Notes: a model not told the origin generated them from the sequence alone. A DNA stretch of 64,000 bases from Subtercola boreus (GCF_003399635.1 NZ_NBXB01000020.1:1-64000); one strand, 5' to 3'. Counted from the stretch's first letter, positions 18,498-27,285 are shown. Made by a program: numbers and translations.

Positions 18498-19175
18498 ATG
18501 GAGACCACTGAAGAACCCACTGTGATCGTCGGCCGGGTGGGCCGGCGGTACACAAACGCGCTGACGATGACGTTCGTGGATGCGCCGGGCGCCCCGGTCG
18601 CGACGGTCCGCCAGGGCGGGGCCGGCGGTTTCGGGGGCAAGCTCGCCATTGCCCTGGGGCTCCGCAACCACGGGCCCGGGCGCCACCTGATGCAGACCCG
18701 TGAGGGCCAGCGGGTCGTGACGGCCAGCGGCTACAACTCCCCGTCGACGATCGAACGATGTGGGTCGACGGTCGCCACCGTCACCTGCGGTGCGACGACC
18801 ACCGTCAGGGGCGCTGCCGGCGGCGTGCTGTTCACGATCGAACCCGATCCCGACCGCGCCAGCACTGCAGACGTCCGTCGGATGCTCGTGCGATCCGAAC
18901 ACGGTGGGCCAGCGGCCCGGGTCGACGTGATCCTTGCGGCGTCGGGGTGGGACATCAGCCCGGTTGACCTGGTCGGCTTCGGCTTCGCTCTCGCCTCCGA
19001 GGGGATCGGGGCGCTCGTCAGCGACGGCGTGCCGAGCGGCGGTAGCCTACCGATCCGCATCCTCGGCACGCGGCTGGTGCTGCCGGCGCCAGTGCAGGAG
19101 AGTGAGCGTGACCTCTTGCTGGCGCTCTGCGTCGACCTCGCCGTCGGCGGGCGCAGGTATGTGGCCGCTGCCTGA
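18498..19175 (+). CDS. Hypothetical protein, paralogous to the fragment at 19503-19622
   Basis: 225 residues from ATG 18498. A soluble, beta-rich protein with no signal peptide and no membrane helix. It contains the conspicuous run GGVLFTIEPDPDRASTADVRRMLV near residue 120. The same kind of segment (GLYLVEPDPARANTMDLYRMLLLG) recurs in a truncated frame 330 bases downstream, so the gene was partly duplicated or a related gene decayed. Family unknown; some segments recall LURP-one/Tubby-like beta proteins, but I would not assign it. Confidence 0.6.
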   Translation: METTEEPTVIVGRVGRRYTNALTMTFVDAPGAPVATVRQGGAGGFGGKLAIALGLRNHGPGRHLMQTREGQRVVTASGYNSPSTIERCGSTVATVTCGATTTVRGAAGGVLFTIEPDPDRASTADVRRMLVRSEHGGPAARVDVILAASGWDISPVDLVGFGFALASEGIGALVSDGVPSGGSLPIRILGTRLVLPAPVQESERDLLLALCVDLAVGGRRYVAAA

Positions 19176-19217
19176 GGCGAACGCGCCGATGACCGTCACG
19201 ACCAGCAGCCCGGCCGG

Positions 19218-19490
19218 TCAGAAGATGCGCACCGCGATCTCCGCGGGCGCGGCCAGAAACGACTCGACCCCATCGTCGAGCTTCACGAGCGTGAGCGAGG
19301 CGCCAGCCATGTCGAGCGATATGCAGTACTCGCCGGAGTAGTTTCGGCCGATGGTTAACCCCTTGTCGGCCAGCTTCTGGTGCACGATCCCGTACAGCAG
19401 GTAGAGCTCGCTGATCGGTGTGCCGCCCAATCCGTTGACCATCACCGCGAGACGGTCGCCGCTCTCACAGGGCAGGTCGGGGAGGATCGC
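19218..19490 (-). pseudogene. Dihydroxyacetone kinase subunit DhaK, C-terminal remnant
   Basis: Leftward translation gives SGDRLAVMVNGLGGTPISEL, then LYLLYGIVHQKL and GEYCISLDMAGASLTLVKLDD. This matches the C-terminal ~85 residues of DhaK (consensus VLVNGLGxTPxxELYxxYxxV...YxTSLDMAGxSLTLLKLDD). The first three quarters, with the substrate-binding His, are gone. The natural stop at 19218 is kept. No dhaL or dhaM is nearby. Confidence 0.75.
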
Positions 19491-19502
19491 CTCAGTGCGG
19501 CC

Positions 19503-19622
19503 GACGGCAGTGGGCTCTATCTCGTCGAACCTGACCCTGCGAGGGCCAACACGATGGACCTTTACCGCATGCTGCTGCTCGGCGCGAACAGGGAGATCGT
19601 CGGCTGGCTCGACGTCAGTTGA
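19503..19622 (+). pseudogene. Fragment related to the hypothetical gene at 18498
   Basis: About 39 residues (SGLYLVEPDPARANTMDLYR..., ending GWLDVS and TGA) resemble residues 110-150 of the protein encoded at 18498-19175 (VLFTIEPDPDRASTADVRRM). The frame upstream is antisense to the DhaK remnant. Its stop overlaps the stop of the LCP gene. Confidence 0.45.
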
Positions 19623-21081
19623 TGCAGGCGCCCTGGGCGTAGCTGGTGCCGGGCGTCGACGGGGTCGGCGTCGGAGTGTCGGCGGGGGTGACTGGGGCGG
19701 CTGGGGAGGCGGAGGCGGCCGCGGCGGGATCTGTCACGGCGATGCCGTCGGCGCCGAGGATGACGGTGACATCCGACACGTCAGCAGACTCCTCGACCGA
19801 CGCGCCGGGGAGGTAAGCGGCGACCGCCTTCGCGTTACCCTCCTTGCCGGCTGCGTACTGGATGACCGTGGTGGCCCGTGTGTCGGCAGACGCCGGGGTT
19901 CCGGTGCCGAACCCGAAGCCCGAGAAGGCGTCCGAGGCTGCCGCGGCCACGCCGTCGGCGTCACTGCCGTTCAGCACGGTCACGGTGACATCGCCGGGCG
20001 CCGACGCCGTGGCGGAGTCGTACGCAGACGCGGTGGCGGGAGCATCCGGAGACCCGGAGCCGAGGATTCCGGCGATGAAGCCCGGCATCGCAGCCGTGTC
20101 GACCTCGACGATCGACACGTCGTTCCCGTCGACCTGGATCGTCGGGGTGCCGGTGATCGGGATCGTCGCCGAACGGATCTTGTCGGCGCTCAGCCCTCGC
20201 ATCTGCGTTGCGAGGTCGATGATGTTGAGTCCCGGGTCGGTCTCGACCGATGAACTGATGGCGTCGAGCACGCTACCGAGCTTGACGGGGTTGAGCAGGG
20301 TTCCGGCCGACAGGATCTGGCGCGCCTCGACGGAGAGGAAGTACTGCTGCCGCACCTGGCGATCGAGGTCGCCGTTCGGCAGGCCGTGGCGCTGGCGCAC
20401 GAACGACAGCGCCTGCGAGGCGTTCAGTGACGAGACGCCGGCGGGCAGGTCGATCGCCGAGAACGGGTCGTCGACGGCCTTGTTCAGGCACACCTGCACT
20501 GGCCCGAGCGCGTCGACCACGTTGTAGAACCCGAGCAGCGAGACGCGCACGAAATGGTCGATCGTCAGCCCGGTGAGGTTCTGGATGGTCGTTATCAGCA
20601 GCTGCGCCCCGGCAGCGTCGTTCCCGCCATCCTCGACTCCGTGGATGAAGGCCGAGTTCAGCTTGTCCTGACCGTAGCCCGGAATGTCGACCCAGGAGTC
20701 ACGGGGGAGGGAGATCATCGTGGCGGAGCTGCCGTCGGCTGGCAGGTGCACGACGATCATGGTGTCGGTGCTGGTTCCGCCGCCATCCTGCTCTGTGCCG
20801 AGCTGGGCGAGTTGCTCGGGCGTCGCGTTGTCGGGTCGGTGGTCGTCGCCGACCAGCAGGATGTTCTGGTCTTTGCCTGTTGTGTTCGTGCCGCCCGGAA
20901 TGGCGTCGATGTGGTTGATTCCGCCGACGAAACGCTGGTAGTTGTAGACCACGTACCCGCCGGTCGCGACCACCGCGAGCACGACGGCGATGACGAGCCA
21001 CCGGGTGGCGACCTGTCGGCGTCGCCGACGCTGACGCTGCTCGGGCGTCAGGATGCGGCGGGGTGTGGTGGCAGAAGTCAT
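19615..21081 (-). CDS. LytR-CpsA-Psr (LCP) family cell-wall glycopolymer ligase
   Basis: 488 residues from ATG 21081 (an in-frame ATG at 21093 is possible; neither has a strong ribosome-binding site). A short Arg-rich cytoplasmic tail and one membrane helix (WLVIAVVLAVVATGGYVVY) precede an extracellular LCP domain: ILLVGDDHR, STDTMIVVHL, SLPRDSWVDIPGYGQDKLNSA, LGPVQVCLNKAV and FVRQRHGLPNGDLDRQVRQQ, with the conserved Arg/Asp residues that bind polyprenyl pyrophosphate. A LytR_C domain (TVTVLNGSDADGVA...) and a Pro/Thr/Ala tail follow. It attaches glycopolymers to peptidoglycan outside the membrane. Confidence 0.92.
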   Translation of the reverse strand: MTSATTPRRILTPEQRQRRRRRQVATRWLVIAVVLAVVATGGYVVYNYQRFVGGINHIDAIPGGTNTTGKDQNILLVGDDHRPDNATPEQLAQLGTEQDGGGTSTDTMIVVHLPADGSSATMISLPRDSWVDIPGYGQDKLNSAFIHGVEDGGNDAAGAQLLITTIQNLTGLTIDHFVRVSLLGFYNVVDALGPVQVCLNKAVDDPFSAIDLPAGVSSLNASQALSFVRQRHGLPNGDLDRQVRQQYFLSVEARQILSAGTLLNPVKLGSVLDAISSSVETDPGLNIIDLATQMRGLSADKIRSATIPITGTPTIQVDGNDVSIVEVDTAAMPGFIAGILGSGSPDAPATASAYDSATASAPGDVTVTVLNGSDADGVAAAASDAFSGFGFGTGTPASADTRATTVIQYAAGKEGNAKAVAAYLPGASVEESADVSDVTVILGADGIAVTDPAAAASASPAAPVTPADTPTPTPSTPGTSYAQGACIN

Positions 21082-21193
21082 CGGAGCGAGCATAGGCACC
21101 GTGTGCTGTCGAAAGCCTGAGCGACCCGGCAGTTCCGCGGAATTCGCGGGGGAGGATGCCGGGAATACCCTGCCGCCGAGATGGTTGTATTGC

Positions 21194-21208
21194 ATGCAAA
21201 CGCATAGA
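21194..21208 (+). promoter_or_regulatory. Motif ATGCAAACGCATAGA with palindrome TTGCATGCAA
   Basis: Located 40-54 bases before the LLM gene start and nearly identical to the motif before the other LLM gene (8180-8194). Here it overlaps the perfect 10-base palindrome TTGCATGCAA (21190-21199), a style of site used by MarR-type repressors. Function inferred. Confidence 0.4.
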
Positions 21209-21247
21209 CGTGTGGTGTAGAGACAAAAGGATGGCAGGGTTTTCGTC

Positions 21248-22321
21248 ATGACCGAAGCAGTGGGAACAGACCGCATCGAGTTCGGGCTCGACACTTTTGG
21301 GGATGTGACGAACGCCCCGAACGGTGAAGCCGTCACGCAGGCGCAGGTGATCCGCAACGTCGTCGACGAGGGCGTGCTGGCTGACCAGGTGGGCCTCAGC
21401 TTCTTCGGCCTGGGCGAACACCACCGCGAGGACTTCGCGGTCTCCGCCCCTGACGTGGTGCTCGCCGCCATCGCGGGCCGTACCGCGAACATCCATCTCG
21501 GTTCGGCCGTCACCGTGCTGAGCTCCGACGACCCGGTGCGCGTGTTCCAGCGGTTCTCGACGCTCGATGCGGTGTCGGATGGTCGTGCCGAGGTCATTCT
21601 CGGCCGGGGCTCGTTCACCGAATCGTTCCCGCTGTTCGGCTACGACCTCGGCGACTACGAGAAGCTCTTCGAAGAGAAGCTCGAGCTGTTCACCGAACTG
21701 CTGCAGGAGAAGCCGGTCACCTGGAGCGGCACGACCCGTGCACCGCTCGCGAACCAGTCCGTCTACCCCGTCACCGAGAGCGGCTCGCTCCGCACCTGGG
21801 TCGGTGTCGGTGGCAGCCCGGAGTCTGTCGTGCGAACCGCCCGTTACGGGTTGCCCATGATGCTGGCGATCATCGGGGGAGCATCCGCTCGCTTCGCGCC
21901 CTACGTCGACCTGTACAAGCGGGCCATCACGCAGCTCGAGCTGCCGATGCAGGCGATCGGTGTGCATTCGCCCGGCTACATCGCCGAGACCGACGAGCAG
22001 GCCAAGAACGAGTTCTTCCCGCACTACCAGCGGATGCACGCGCGGATCGGCGCGAGCCGGGGCTGGCCGCCCCTCACCCGCCAGCAGTTCGAGGGCGAGG
22101 CCACCCCGAACGGTGCGATCTATGTGGGGTCGCCCGAGACGGTCGCGAAGAAGATCGCCGCGACGATCGACGTGCTCGGGGCGAACCGGTTCGATCTGAA
22201 GTACAGCGCGGGCACGCTGCCGCACGAGAACATGATGCGGAACATCGAGCTCTACGGCACCCAGGTGGTGCCCCGCGTCGAGGAGCTGCTCGCCGAGTCC
22301 CGCGCGGCGCTCACGCACTAG
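21248..22321 (+). CDS. LLM-class flavin-dependent oxidoreductase
   Basis: 357 residues from ATG 21248. Luciferase-like TIM barrel with IEFGLDTFGDV at the N-terminus, FFGLGEHHREDF (GEHH signature), IHLGSAVTVLSSDDPVRVFQRFSTLDAVSDGRAEVILGRGSF and a C-terminal YVGSPETVAKKI. This subgroup is commonly annotated CE1758-like monooxygenase. Function on an unknown small substrate with reduced flavin. It is a monocistronic gene with a terminator-like hairpin at 22433-22454, and it shares an upstream motif with the LLM gene at 8207, so the two may be co-regulated. Confidence 0.88.
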   Translation: MTEAVGTDRIEFGLDTFGDVTNAPNGEAVTQAQVIRNVVDEGVLADQVGLSFFGLGEHHREDFAVSAPDVVLAAIAGRTANIHLGSAVTVLSSDDPVRVFQRFSTLDAVSDGRAEVILGRGSFTESFPLFGYDLGDYEKLFEEKLELFTELLQEKPVTWSGTTRAPLANQSVYPVTESGSLRTWVGVGGSPESVVRTARYGLPMMLAIIGGASARFAPYVDLYKRAITQLELPMQAIGVHSPGYIAETDEQAKNEFFPHYQRMHARIGASRGWPPLTRQQFEGEATPNGAIYVGSPETVAKKIAATIDVLGANRFDLKYSAGTLPHENMMRNIELYGTQVVPRVEELLAESRAALTH

Positions 22322-22432
22322 CAGCGCCGGCTGCGCGGCCCGACCACAGCCGTGCACCTGCACAGAGGGGCGGCGGAAATCAACCCGTCGCCCGGGCCGC
22401 ACAGGGTGGACACGTTTGTTGTCGTCCCCCAG

Positions 22433-22454
22433 AGCGCTCCTGCAGGGGAGCGCT
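22433..22454 (+). terminator. GC-rich hairpin after the LLM gene
   Basis: AGCGCTCC (22433-22440) and GGAGCGCT (22447-22454) form a perfect 8-bp stem around TGCAGG, 112 bases after the LLM stop. No T-run follows. The surrounding stretch 22322-22559 shows no other recognisable feature. Confidence 0.45.
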
Positions 22455-22559
22455 GACGCAACAGAGTTGGCTCTACTCTTCCTCAGCAGCTCGGCGAGGT
22501 GATCGAAGTCCACCGAGCCGACGGCGACGCTGGCGCAGGGTTCGGGTGAGTTCGTCGGC

Positions 22560-22763
22560 ATGGTCGAATTCGTGGACGGTCACTTCATCAGCACGGATCG
22601 AGCCGGGGGAATCATCGACCCCTACAGCGACCTTCCCGCCGCTCGCCAGGCGGTCGTCAACCACGCAACGATGCTGGACTCGTTCGCCAACCCGGGTTCG
22701 AGGCGGGCGTCGGTGCGGCGTGGCGCCGCGGTTTCAGCGCGCTTCCTCCGCCGCACGCCCTAG
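22560..22763 (+). CDS. Short ORF of unknown family, possibly a remnant
   Basis: 67 residues from ATG 22560. The first ~45 (MVEFVDGHFISTDRAGGI..., AARQAVVNHATMLDSF) have natural composition; the end is Arg-rich and looks non-coding. No convincing ribosome-binding site. It may be the decayed start of a small regulator. Ends 45 bases before the sigma factor gene. Confidence 0.25.
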   Translation: MVEFVDGHFISTDRAGGIIDPYSDLPAARQAVVNHATMLDSFANPGSRRASVRRGAAVSARFLRRTP

Positions 22764-22807
22764 CCCACACCTGGGCAGCACGCCCGGTGCGAGCGTAAGG
22801 TGAGGCC

Positions 22808-23719
22808 GTGGCGACGGCAGGAGCAGACCAGGAGCAGTTCGAGCAGCAGCGTGGCCGGTTGGTCAGCATCGCGTCGCGCATCCTCGATGATCGTCACGAG
22901 GCCCAAGACATCGTGCAGCAGGCGTGGCTCCGTCTGAACGAGAACACGGTCGACCTGGAGAACGTGCCTGCATGGCTGACGACGGTCACCACCCGGTTGT
23001 GCATCGATCGCCTGCGACAGCGTGTGCCGGTGCCGGTTGACGTCCCGGCGGACGACAGTGCCCACACCCCGGCACAGGATGGCGATACGGCGGCAGGGAG
23101 TGTCTCCGATCCGGCGCGCTCGGCTGAACAGCGGGAGGCTGTGGGCCAGGCCCTCCACGTAGTGGTCGACCGTCTCAGTCCGAACGAACGCGTGGCCCTC
23201 GTGCTCCACGAGTCGTTCGGGTTCGACTTCGACACCATCGGCGACATCCTCGAACGCGGGCCGGCCGCCGCACGAAAGCTCGCATCCCGGGCGCGAGCCA
23301 AGATCGCCGGCGCAGAGCCCGGCGGGCCTATTACCGACCAGCAGGTCGTGGATGCCTTCATGGCGGCTGCTCGAGGGAGCGACCTGGTGCGTCTGCTGGC
23401 CCTCCTGGCCCCCGGCGCGAGCGTGAGCGCCGACGCGGCGGCGATCGTGGCGGGCACCCCCCAGCAGATCGAAGGCCGGGAGGCTGTCGCAGCATTCTTC
23501 AACGGCAGCGCTCACGCGGCCCTGCCCGTGTTCGTCGAGGGTCGACCCGGCTTTGCCTGGTTCCAGCGTGGCACTGCCGCGGTCGTCTTCGACTTCACCG
23601 TTCTGCGAGGCGCGGTGCAGTCGGTCATGTTCCGAGCCGAACCCGAGGCGCTGCAGAGTGTGGTCCGCCGCGCGAAGACGGATGTCACATTCTCGTCCTC
23701 TGAGCCGTCAGAGGAGTAG
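22808..23719 (+). CDS. ECF41/SigJ-type RNA polymerase sigma factor with SnoaL-like domain
   Basis: 303 residues from GTG 22808. Region 2 covers about residues 12-75 (RLVSIASRILDDRHEAQDIVQQAWLRL), and region 4 covers about 115-165 (LSPNERVALVLHESFGFDFDTIGDIL...AARKLASRAR). A C-terminal SnoaL/NTF2-like domain fills residues 185-290 (VVDAFMAAARGSDLVRLLALLAPGASVSADAA...FEVEGRPGFAWFQRG-like). In ECF41 factors this extension regulates the sigma in place of an anti-sigma protein. The usual ECF41 partner (COE oxidoreductase) is absent; a DUF1059 gene follows by 34 bases instead. Confidence 0.9.
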   Translation: MATAGADQEQFEQQRGRLVSIASRILDDRHEAQDIVQQAWLRLNENTVDLENVPAWLTTVTTRLCIDRLRQRVPVPVDVPADDSAHTPAQDGDTAAGSVSDPARSAEQREAVGQALHVVVDRLSPNERVALVLHESFGFDFDTIGDILERGPAAARKLASRARAKIAGAEPGGPITDQQVVDAFMAAARGSDLVRLLALLAPGASVSADAAAIVAGTPQQIEGREAVAAFFNGSAHAALPVFVEGRPGFAWFQRGTAAVVFDFTVLRGAVQSVMFRAEPEALQSVVRRAKTDVTFSSSEPSEE

Positions 23720-23753
23720 AAGCCGTCGAGAGCGACGGCAGGAGGAGAAGACC

Positions 23754-23990
23754 ATGAAGACTATGACCTGCAACAGCCTCGGTGGCCCGTGCGAGCTCGA
23801 ACACCGAGCCGAAACCGCAGACGACATCATTAAAGCCCAGGACAAGCACCTCAGGGAAGCCGTCAAATCGGGCGACGAGTCCCACGCCGCGGCCCGCGAC
23901 GCGATGAAGGGGCGGTGGATGCATCCCAAGAAGTCACTCGACTGGTACAACGGCGTCAAGCGCGCCTACGCCGACCTCCCCGTGATCTGA
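23754..23990 (+). CDS. Small DUF1059-family protein downstream of the ECF41 sigma factor
   Basis: 78 residues from ATG 23754 with an excellent ribosome-binding site (GGAGGAG, 23742-23748). It reads MKTMTCNSLGGPCELEHRAET, then ADDIIKAQDKHLREAV and AMKGRWMHPKKSLDWYNGVKR. The two N-terminal cysteines and the T-x-D-D-I-I-K-A-Q-D-x-H-L core match the DUF1059 type. Function unknown. The tight spacing suggests it is the operon partner or target of the sigma factor. Confidence 0.72.
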   Translation: MKTMTCNSLGGPCELEHRAETADDIIKAQDKHLREAVKSGDESHAAARDAMKGRWMHPKKSLDWYNGVKRAYADLPVI

Positions 23991-24041
23991 GCGGAGGGGC
24001 GTGCCCCGGGTGCAGGTGCGGGGGTAGTGCATCGGGACGGG

Positions 24042-24488
24042 TCAGGCCTTCTTCAGATCCTCGGCCAGCATCACCAGGATGCCGCTCGGGCCGCGGAGGT
24101 AGGTCAGCCGGTAAGCGTCCCCGTACGTGGCGACACCGCGAAGCGGGTGGCATCCGTGCTTCGCGGCGACCTCCAGAGCGGCGTCGAGGTTGTCGACGGA
24201 GAACGCGATGCGGTGCATACCGATCTCGTTGGGGCGAGTGGGCTCCGTTTCGATCGCATCGGGGTGCAGGTATTCGAAGAGTTCGATCTGTCCCCGACCG
24301 TCAGGCGTCGTCAGTACAGCGATCTTGGCGTGATTGCCGTCGAGGCCGACTGCGGTGTCCGCCCATTCGCCGCTGATCGTGTCACGACCGACGACCACCA
24401 GGCCGAGGTCGGTGAAGAACGCCACCGTCGCCTCGATGTCACGAACCGCGATCCCGACGTTCTCCAGTGTGATTGTCATGCTGTGCAT
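24042..24488 (-). CDS. VOC-family (glyoxalase/dioxygenase fold) protein
   Basis: 148 residues from ATG 24488 (alternative ATG 24479). Two beta-alpha-beta-beta-beta modules: NVGIAVRDIEATVAFFTDLGLVVV, then GMHRIAFSVDNLDAALEVAAKHGCHPL and YLRGPSGILVMLAEDL. Candidate metal ligands are the His of GMHRIAF, the Glu of QIELFEY and the Glu near the end. Such proteins isomerise or cleave small substrates, or confer resistance; the substrate cannot be told. Monocistronic. Confidence 0.85.
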   Translation of the reverse strand: MHSMTITLENVGIAVRDIEATVAFFTDLGLVVVGRDTISGEWADTAVGLDGNHAKIAVLTTPDGRGQIELFEYLHPDAIETEPTRPNEIGMHRIAFSVDNLDAALEVAAKHGCHPLRGVATYGDAYRLTYLRGPSGILVMLAEDLKKA

Positions 24489-24777
24489 GCTATCGAGGCG
24501 GGGGCGTAGGCGTCGAAGACGGCGTCGTCCACGCGGAGGAGGGCGCTCATCCATCGGCAATCGACGGCGATCCATTCGCCATGATTCCCCTTCTGGGGCG
24601 GCCGGGAGTCTGTTGAACTGCCCGGCCTGCGCTGTCGAACATGTCCGACTCGAGCAGAAACGTCGACGTGCCCGTTCCGTTCCTTCGCAGGCTCCGGAAT
24701 TCGCGGCACGGAGGACTGTCGACGTCCTTCTGATGGTGCTTGACGGCCAGTACGGGAGGGAATGATGAGAGCATGTG

Positions 24778-25140
24778 TGCATGCTCAGACCAGCGGATCA
24801 GCCTTTCACGAACCTGCCTCTGAGGCGGGTCGTAGAACGAACGCCGGGGTCGCTGGATCGGACGGTGTGGCCGGCAACGCTCGCGCCCGTGCGGCAGGTC
24901 CTGGATCGCGGGCTCAGAGTCATCACTCGCCGACCACCTCCAATTCGTGCGGGGCGGTGGCGCGTCGAAGAAGGGGTACTTCCTTCGGGCGGAGACAATG
25001 CATGGCTTCTTCACCTACCTCGAATCCATCGGTGGTGGCCAGGGGTTGCATGAACGCAGCCACGGCGAATCCTTTTTGGACCTGGTCATGGCCCGATCCA
25101 GAGTGCGTGGACTGTGGGTGTTCGATAACGAGCTCGTTGC
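24778..25140 (+). pseudogene. COG3910-type ATPase remnant with an internal deletion
   Basis: From about 24780, one frame reads the start of this family (LPLRRVVERTPGSLDRTVWPATLAPVRQVLDRGL). From about 24950, another frame reads its middle (GYFLRAETMHGFFTYLESIGG then GLHERSHGESFLDLVMARS). The Walker A region that should lie between them is missing, and the Walker B/DEPE region breaks down at VRGLWVFDNE. So the gene suffered a deletion and frameshift. The flanking 24,489-24,777 stretch shows nothing else recognisable. Confidence 0.6.
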
Positions 25141-25206
25141 GCGCCACTTCCTCTCAATCGCCCCCGACCGCCCGCTGAAGGAACCCCGACCACGACCCGA
25201 TCCCTT

Positions 25207-25530
25207 CCTCCACGTCTCGGCGCCGCCGCATCCGTCATCCTGGTCGTGTCCCTGGCCGTCGGCATCCGGGTGGGAGTCTCGTCGGTGGCCTCGCTCCTGT
25301 TCGGCGCGGAGTACGGTGTCGCATCCCACGTCTTCCGGGCCGCCCTCGTGCCTTTCGCCATCGCTTCCGTCTTCGCCGCTGTGGGATTCCATGCGGCGTT
25401 CCAGACCGTGACTCAACCGGAGCAGGGAGCGCAGTGGGCGGCGCTGACCCTCAGCGACCCCGAACGCTGGTATTCCGACATCGCCTACGGCCTGGCCCGG
25501 CTCGCCGCTCTTCGGCAGGACGCTCAGCGC
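25207..25530 (+). pseudogene. Membrane-protein fragment, unknown family
   Basis: The frame carries two hydrophobic stretches (ASVILVVSLAVGIRVGVSSVASLLF and RAALVPFAIASVFAAVGFHAAF) followed by a soluble piece (LSDPERWYSDIAYGLARLAAL). It has no start of its own and runs directly from the ATPase remnant. It then continues antisense to the next gene. I read it as a truncated membrane protein. Confidence 0.3.
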
Positions 25531-25533
25531 GCC

Positions 25534-26202
25534 TCAGTCGGTCTCGACGAACACGACGATCTCGTTGGTGGCTTGGTCGTAGACGAACTGCAGGGCGGCC
25601 GGGCCCGGGAACGCTGCGCGGAGGTCGGCGGGGTATCCGTCCGCGTCGGGCCGGAACTGCACCATCGCGGGGAACCGTCCTGCGGCGCACCCACCCAACG
25701 CCTGCCCGGAGAAGGAATCGGAGGACGCTTCACGCATGTCGGCCTCGCTGAAGAGGCTGAGGCAAGGATCGTTCGGGCTGCCGCTTATGGCGAAGAACCC
25801 GGCTGTGGTGACCACCGTTCGGAGTCCATAAACCTGCACCCTCTGAACCAGTGTCAATGCCGTCAACACACTCACGATGATGACGAAGACCCCGAAGCCG
25901 ATGAGGACGCTCGACCGTCTCGCGTGGCGAACGGCCCGGTACGCCTTCTCCGGCCACGACCGGATCCGCTCATCCGGACTTTGTGGCGGCTCGTCTTCAC
26001 CCGGGGCGGACGGATCGTTCCGCTCTCCCGCTGGGTCCGAGAACGTTTCCGGCTGTTCCGGGATCTCGTGCCGCTTCGCTTCGCCCTCCAAGTGGCGGAG
26101 TCGGCCCAGCGCCTCTGGATCGTTGTGGATGTCCGCGGCGGGCCCGTAGGCCCTGTTCCGCAGCGCAGAAAACTCGTCGTCATTTCCCCCGGGCATACCC
26201 AC
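25534..26202 (-). CDS. Hypothetical single-pass membrane protein
   Basis: 222 residues. The N-terminal ~95 residues are acidic, Pro/Glu-rich and presumably cytoplasmic. One membrane helix follows (SVLIGFGVFVIIVSVLTALTLV, about residues 97-120), then a ~100-residue extracytoplasmic domain with two Cys (NDPCLSLFSEADM, LGGCAAGRFPAM) and a YPADLRAAFPGPAALQFVYD segment. No family recognised. Composition and codon use look genuine. It stands among remnants on both sides. Confidence 0.6.
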   Translation of the reverse strand: MGMPGGNDDEFSALRNRAYGPAADIHNDPEALGRLRHLEGEAKRHEIPEQPETFSDPAGERNDPSAPGEDEPPQSPDERIRSWPEKAYRAVRHARRSSVLIGFGVFVIIVSVLTALTLVQRVQVYGLRTVVTTAGFFAISGSPNDPCLSLFSEADMREASSDSFSGQALGGCAAGRFPAMVQFRPDADGYPADLRAAFPGPAALQFVYDQATNEIVVFVETD

Positions 26203-26279
26203 GATCCTCCCACTACCCGGGCAGAGTAATCATCCGTCGAAGACGGGTTGACCGAGGCCTCTGTCTCAACATCAGCCCG

Positions 26280-26818
26280 GAACAGGTGCCGTGCACGAGA
26301 TCGCCAATTCTCTGCAGGGCGGGCTCGCAACCGCACGGCTCGTCGCGAACTCAGCTGGCGTCCGGATTTGGCACCGGAGCCACCACGACCGTCACGGTGA
26401 ACGCAGCCGGCCCTGATGCTACTGACCCGGCACTCACGACAATCACCGTCGACGCCACGGTGCCGGACGAAGCCACTCTCGACGGGCTCGCGGTCATCGC
26501 CCGTCATCCTGGCGTCGCGTTGTTCTCCTACGACCAGGTGCGGCCGCCTGACTCGCAGGGCGACTGGCGATCGACTCTCGTCGTCGCGACCACCACAACG
26601 ATCGCCAAAGACGACGTCGTGCAGCACCTCTCGACCTTCGACACTCAGGCCGCACCCGCCGCAGGCACACCACGCGCCTCCTACACCGTCTCCTCCCGGG
26701 AGGAGGAGATCGGGTCGGATGTCAGCGGCTACCTTGGACTGGCTCGACGAGTGCGGCACGGCATCGGATGGACACGAGTGCCGTGCCGCCGGCAGGACAC
26801 GACTGTCGCCTGTTCCTA
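26280..26818 (+). pseudogene. Possible C-terminal fragment of a Thr/Ala-rich protein
   Basis: Between about 26350 and 26700, one frame gives coherent protein-like sequence (TTTVTVNAAGPDATDPALTT, then VDATVPDEATLDGLAVIARHPGVALFSYDQV and DDVVQHLSTFDTQAA). It lacks a start and degrades after about 26700. The repeated V-x-V-x-A patterns suggest a beta-sandwich surface protein. Low confidence. The rest of 26,203-27,285 holds only two hairpins and no gene I can support. Confidence 0.25.
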
Positions 26819-26914
26819 GCAGGCACCAGCCGGCAACCCCCACCTGTCAGCTCGAACAACCCGAAACTTGCTCTGAGCCGACTCTCCAGTTGTACATCAC
26901 AGAGCCTCTTTAGG

Positions 26915-26955
26915 CCATCACCCCCCGTACGGGTCGCCCCTTTTCTGGGTGATGG
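26915..26955. repeat. Inverted repeat, 9-bp arms
   Basis: CCATCACCC (26915-26923) pairs with GGGTGATGG (26947-26955) across a 23-base loop containing TTTT. Possibly a decayed terminator or repeat end within the remnant region. Confidence 0.3.
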
Positions 26956-27051
26956 ACCCTCTGCGAGTGCGGCCGATATGGTAGGTGTGCAGGCCGAATA
27001 CTGTTGCTGGCCATCCGGTGTTCCTAGCACCCACGCCAGCCCGACTCCGGT

Positions 27052-27086
27052 TGCCCGAGCCCTCTCACCCCGAATGGGCTCGGGCA
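27052..27086. terminator. Strong hairpin in the intergenic debris
   Basis: TGCCCGAGCCC (27052-27062) and GGGCTCGGGCA (27076-27086) form a perfect 11-bp stem with a 13-base loop. It lies 200 bases beyond the stop of the leftward GNAT gene (27286) and could end its transcription. No T-run. Confidence 0.45.
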
Positions 27087-27285
27087 GCTGAGCACGGGGG
27101 ACGTACCGTCGTCATCATCGCTTCAACCGCGAACGCGTCCACTTCGCCGACCGCTGGGAAGGCGTCATCCGTGACTGGTCGGGGCGCCTCACCGAGGACA
27201 GCCCGCAGGATGGCGGATTCGCGTGTCCAGCATCTCGACCGATAGTTTCGAGGGCACTTCGCACAAGACAGGCGTTCAGCGGAAG

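Noticed and set aside
27110-27250. FADRWEGVI-like translation as a second transposase tail
   Set aside because: Only FADRW matches the transposase end at 1-90; the rest is unrelated and no inverted repeat end is found.
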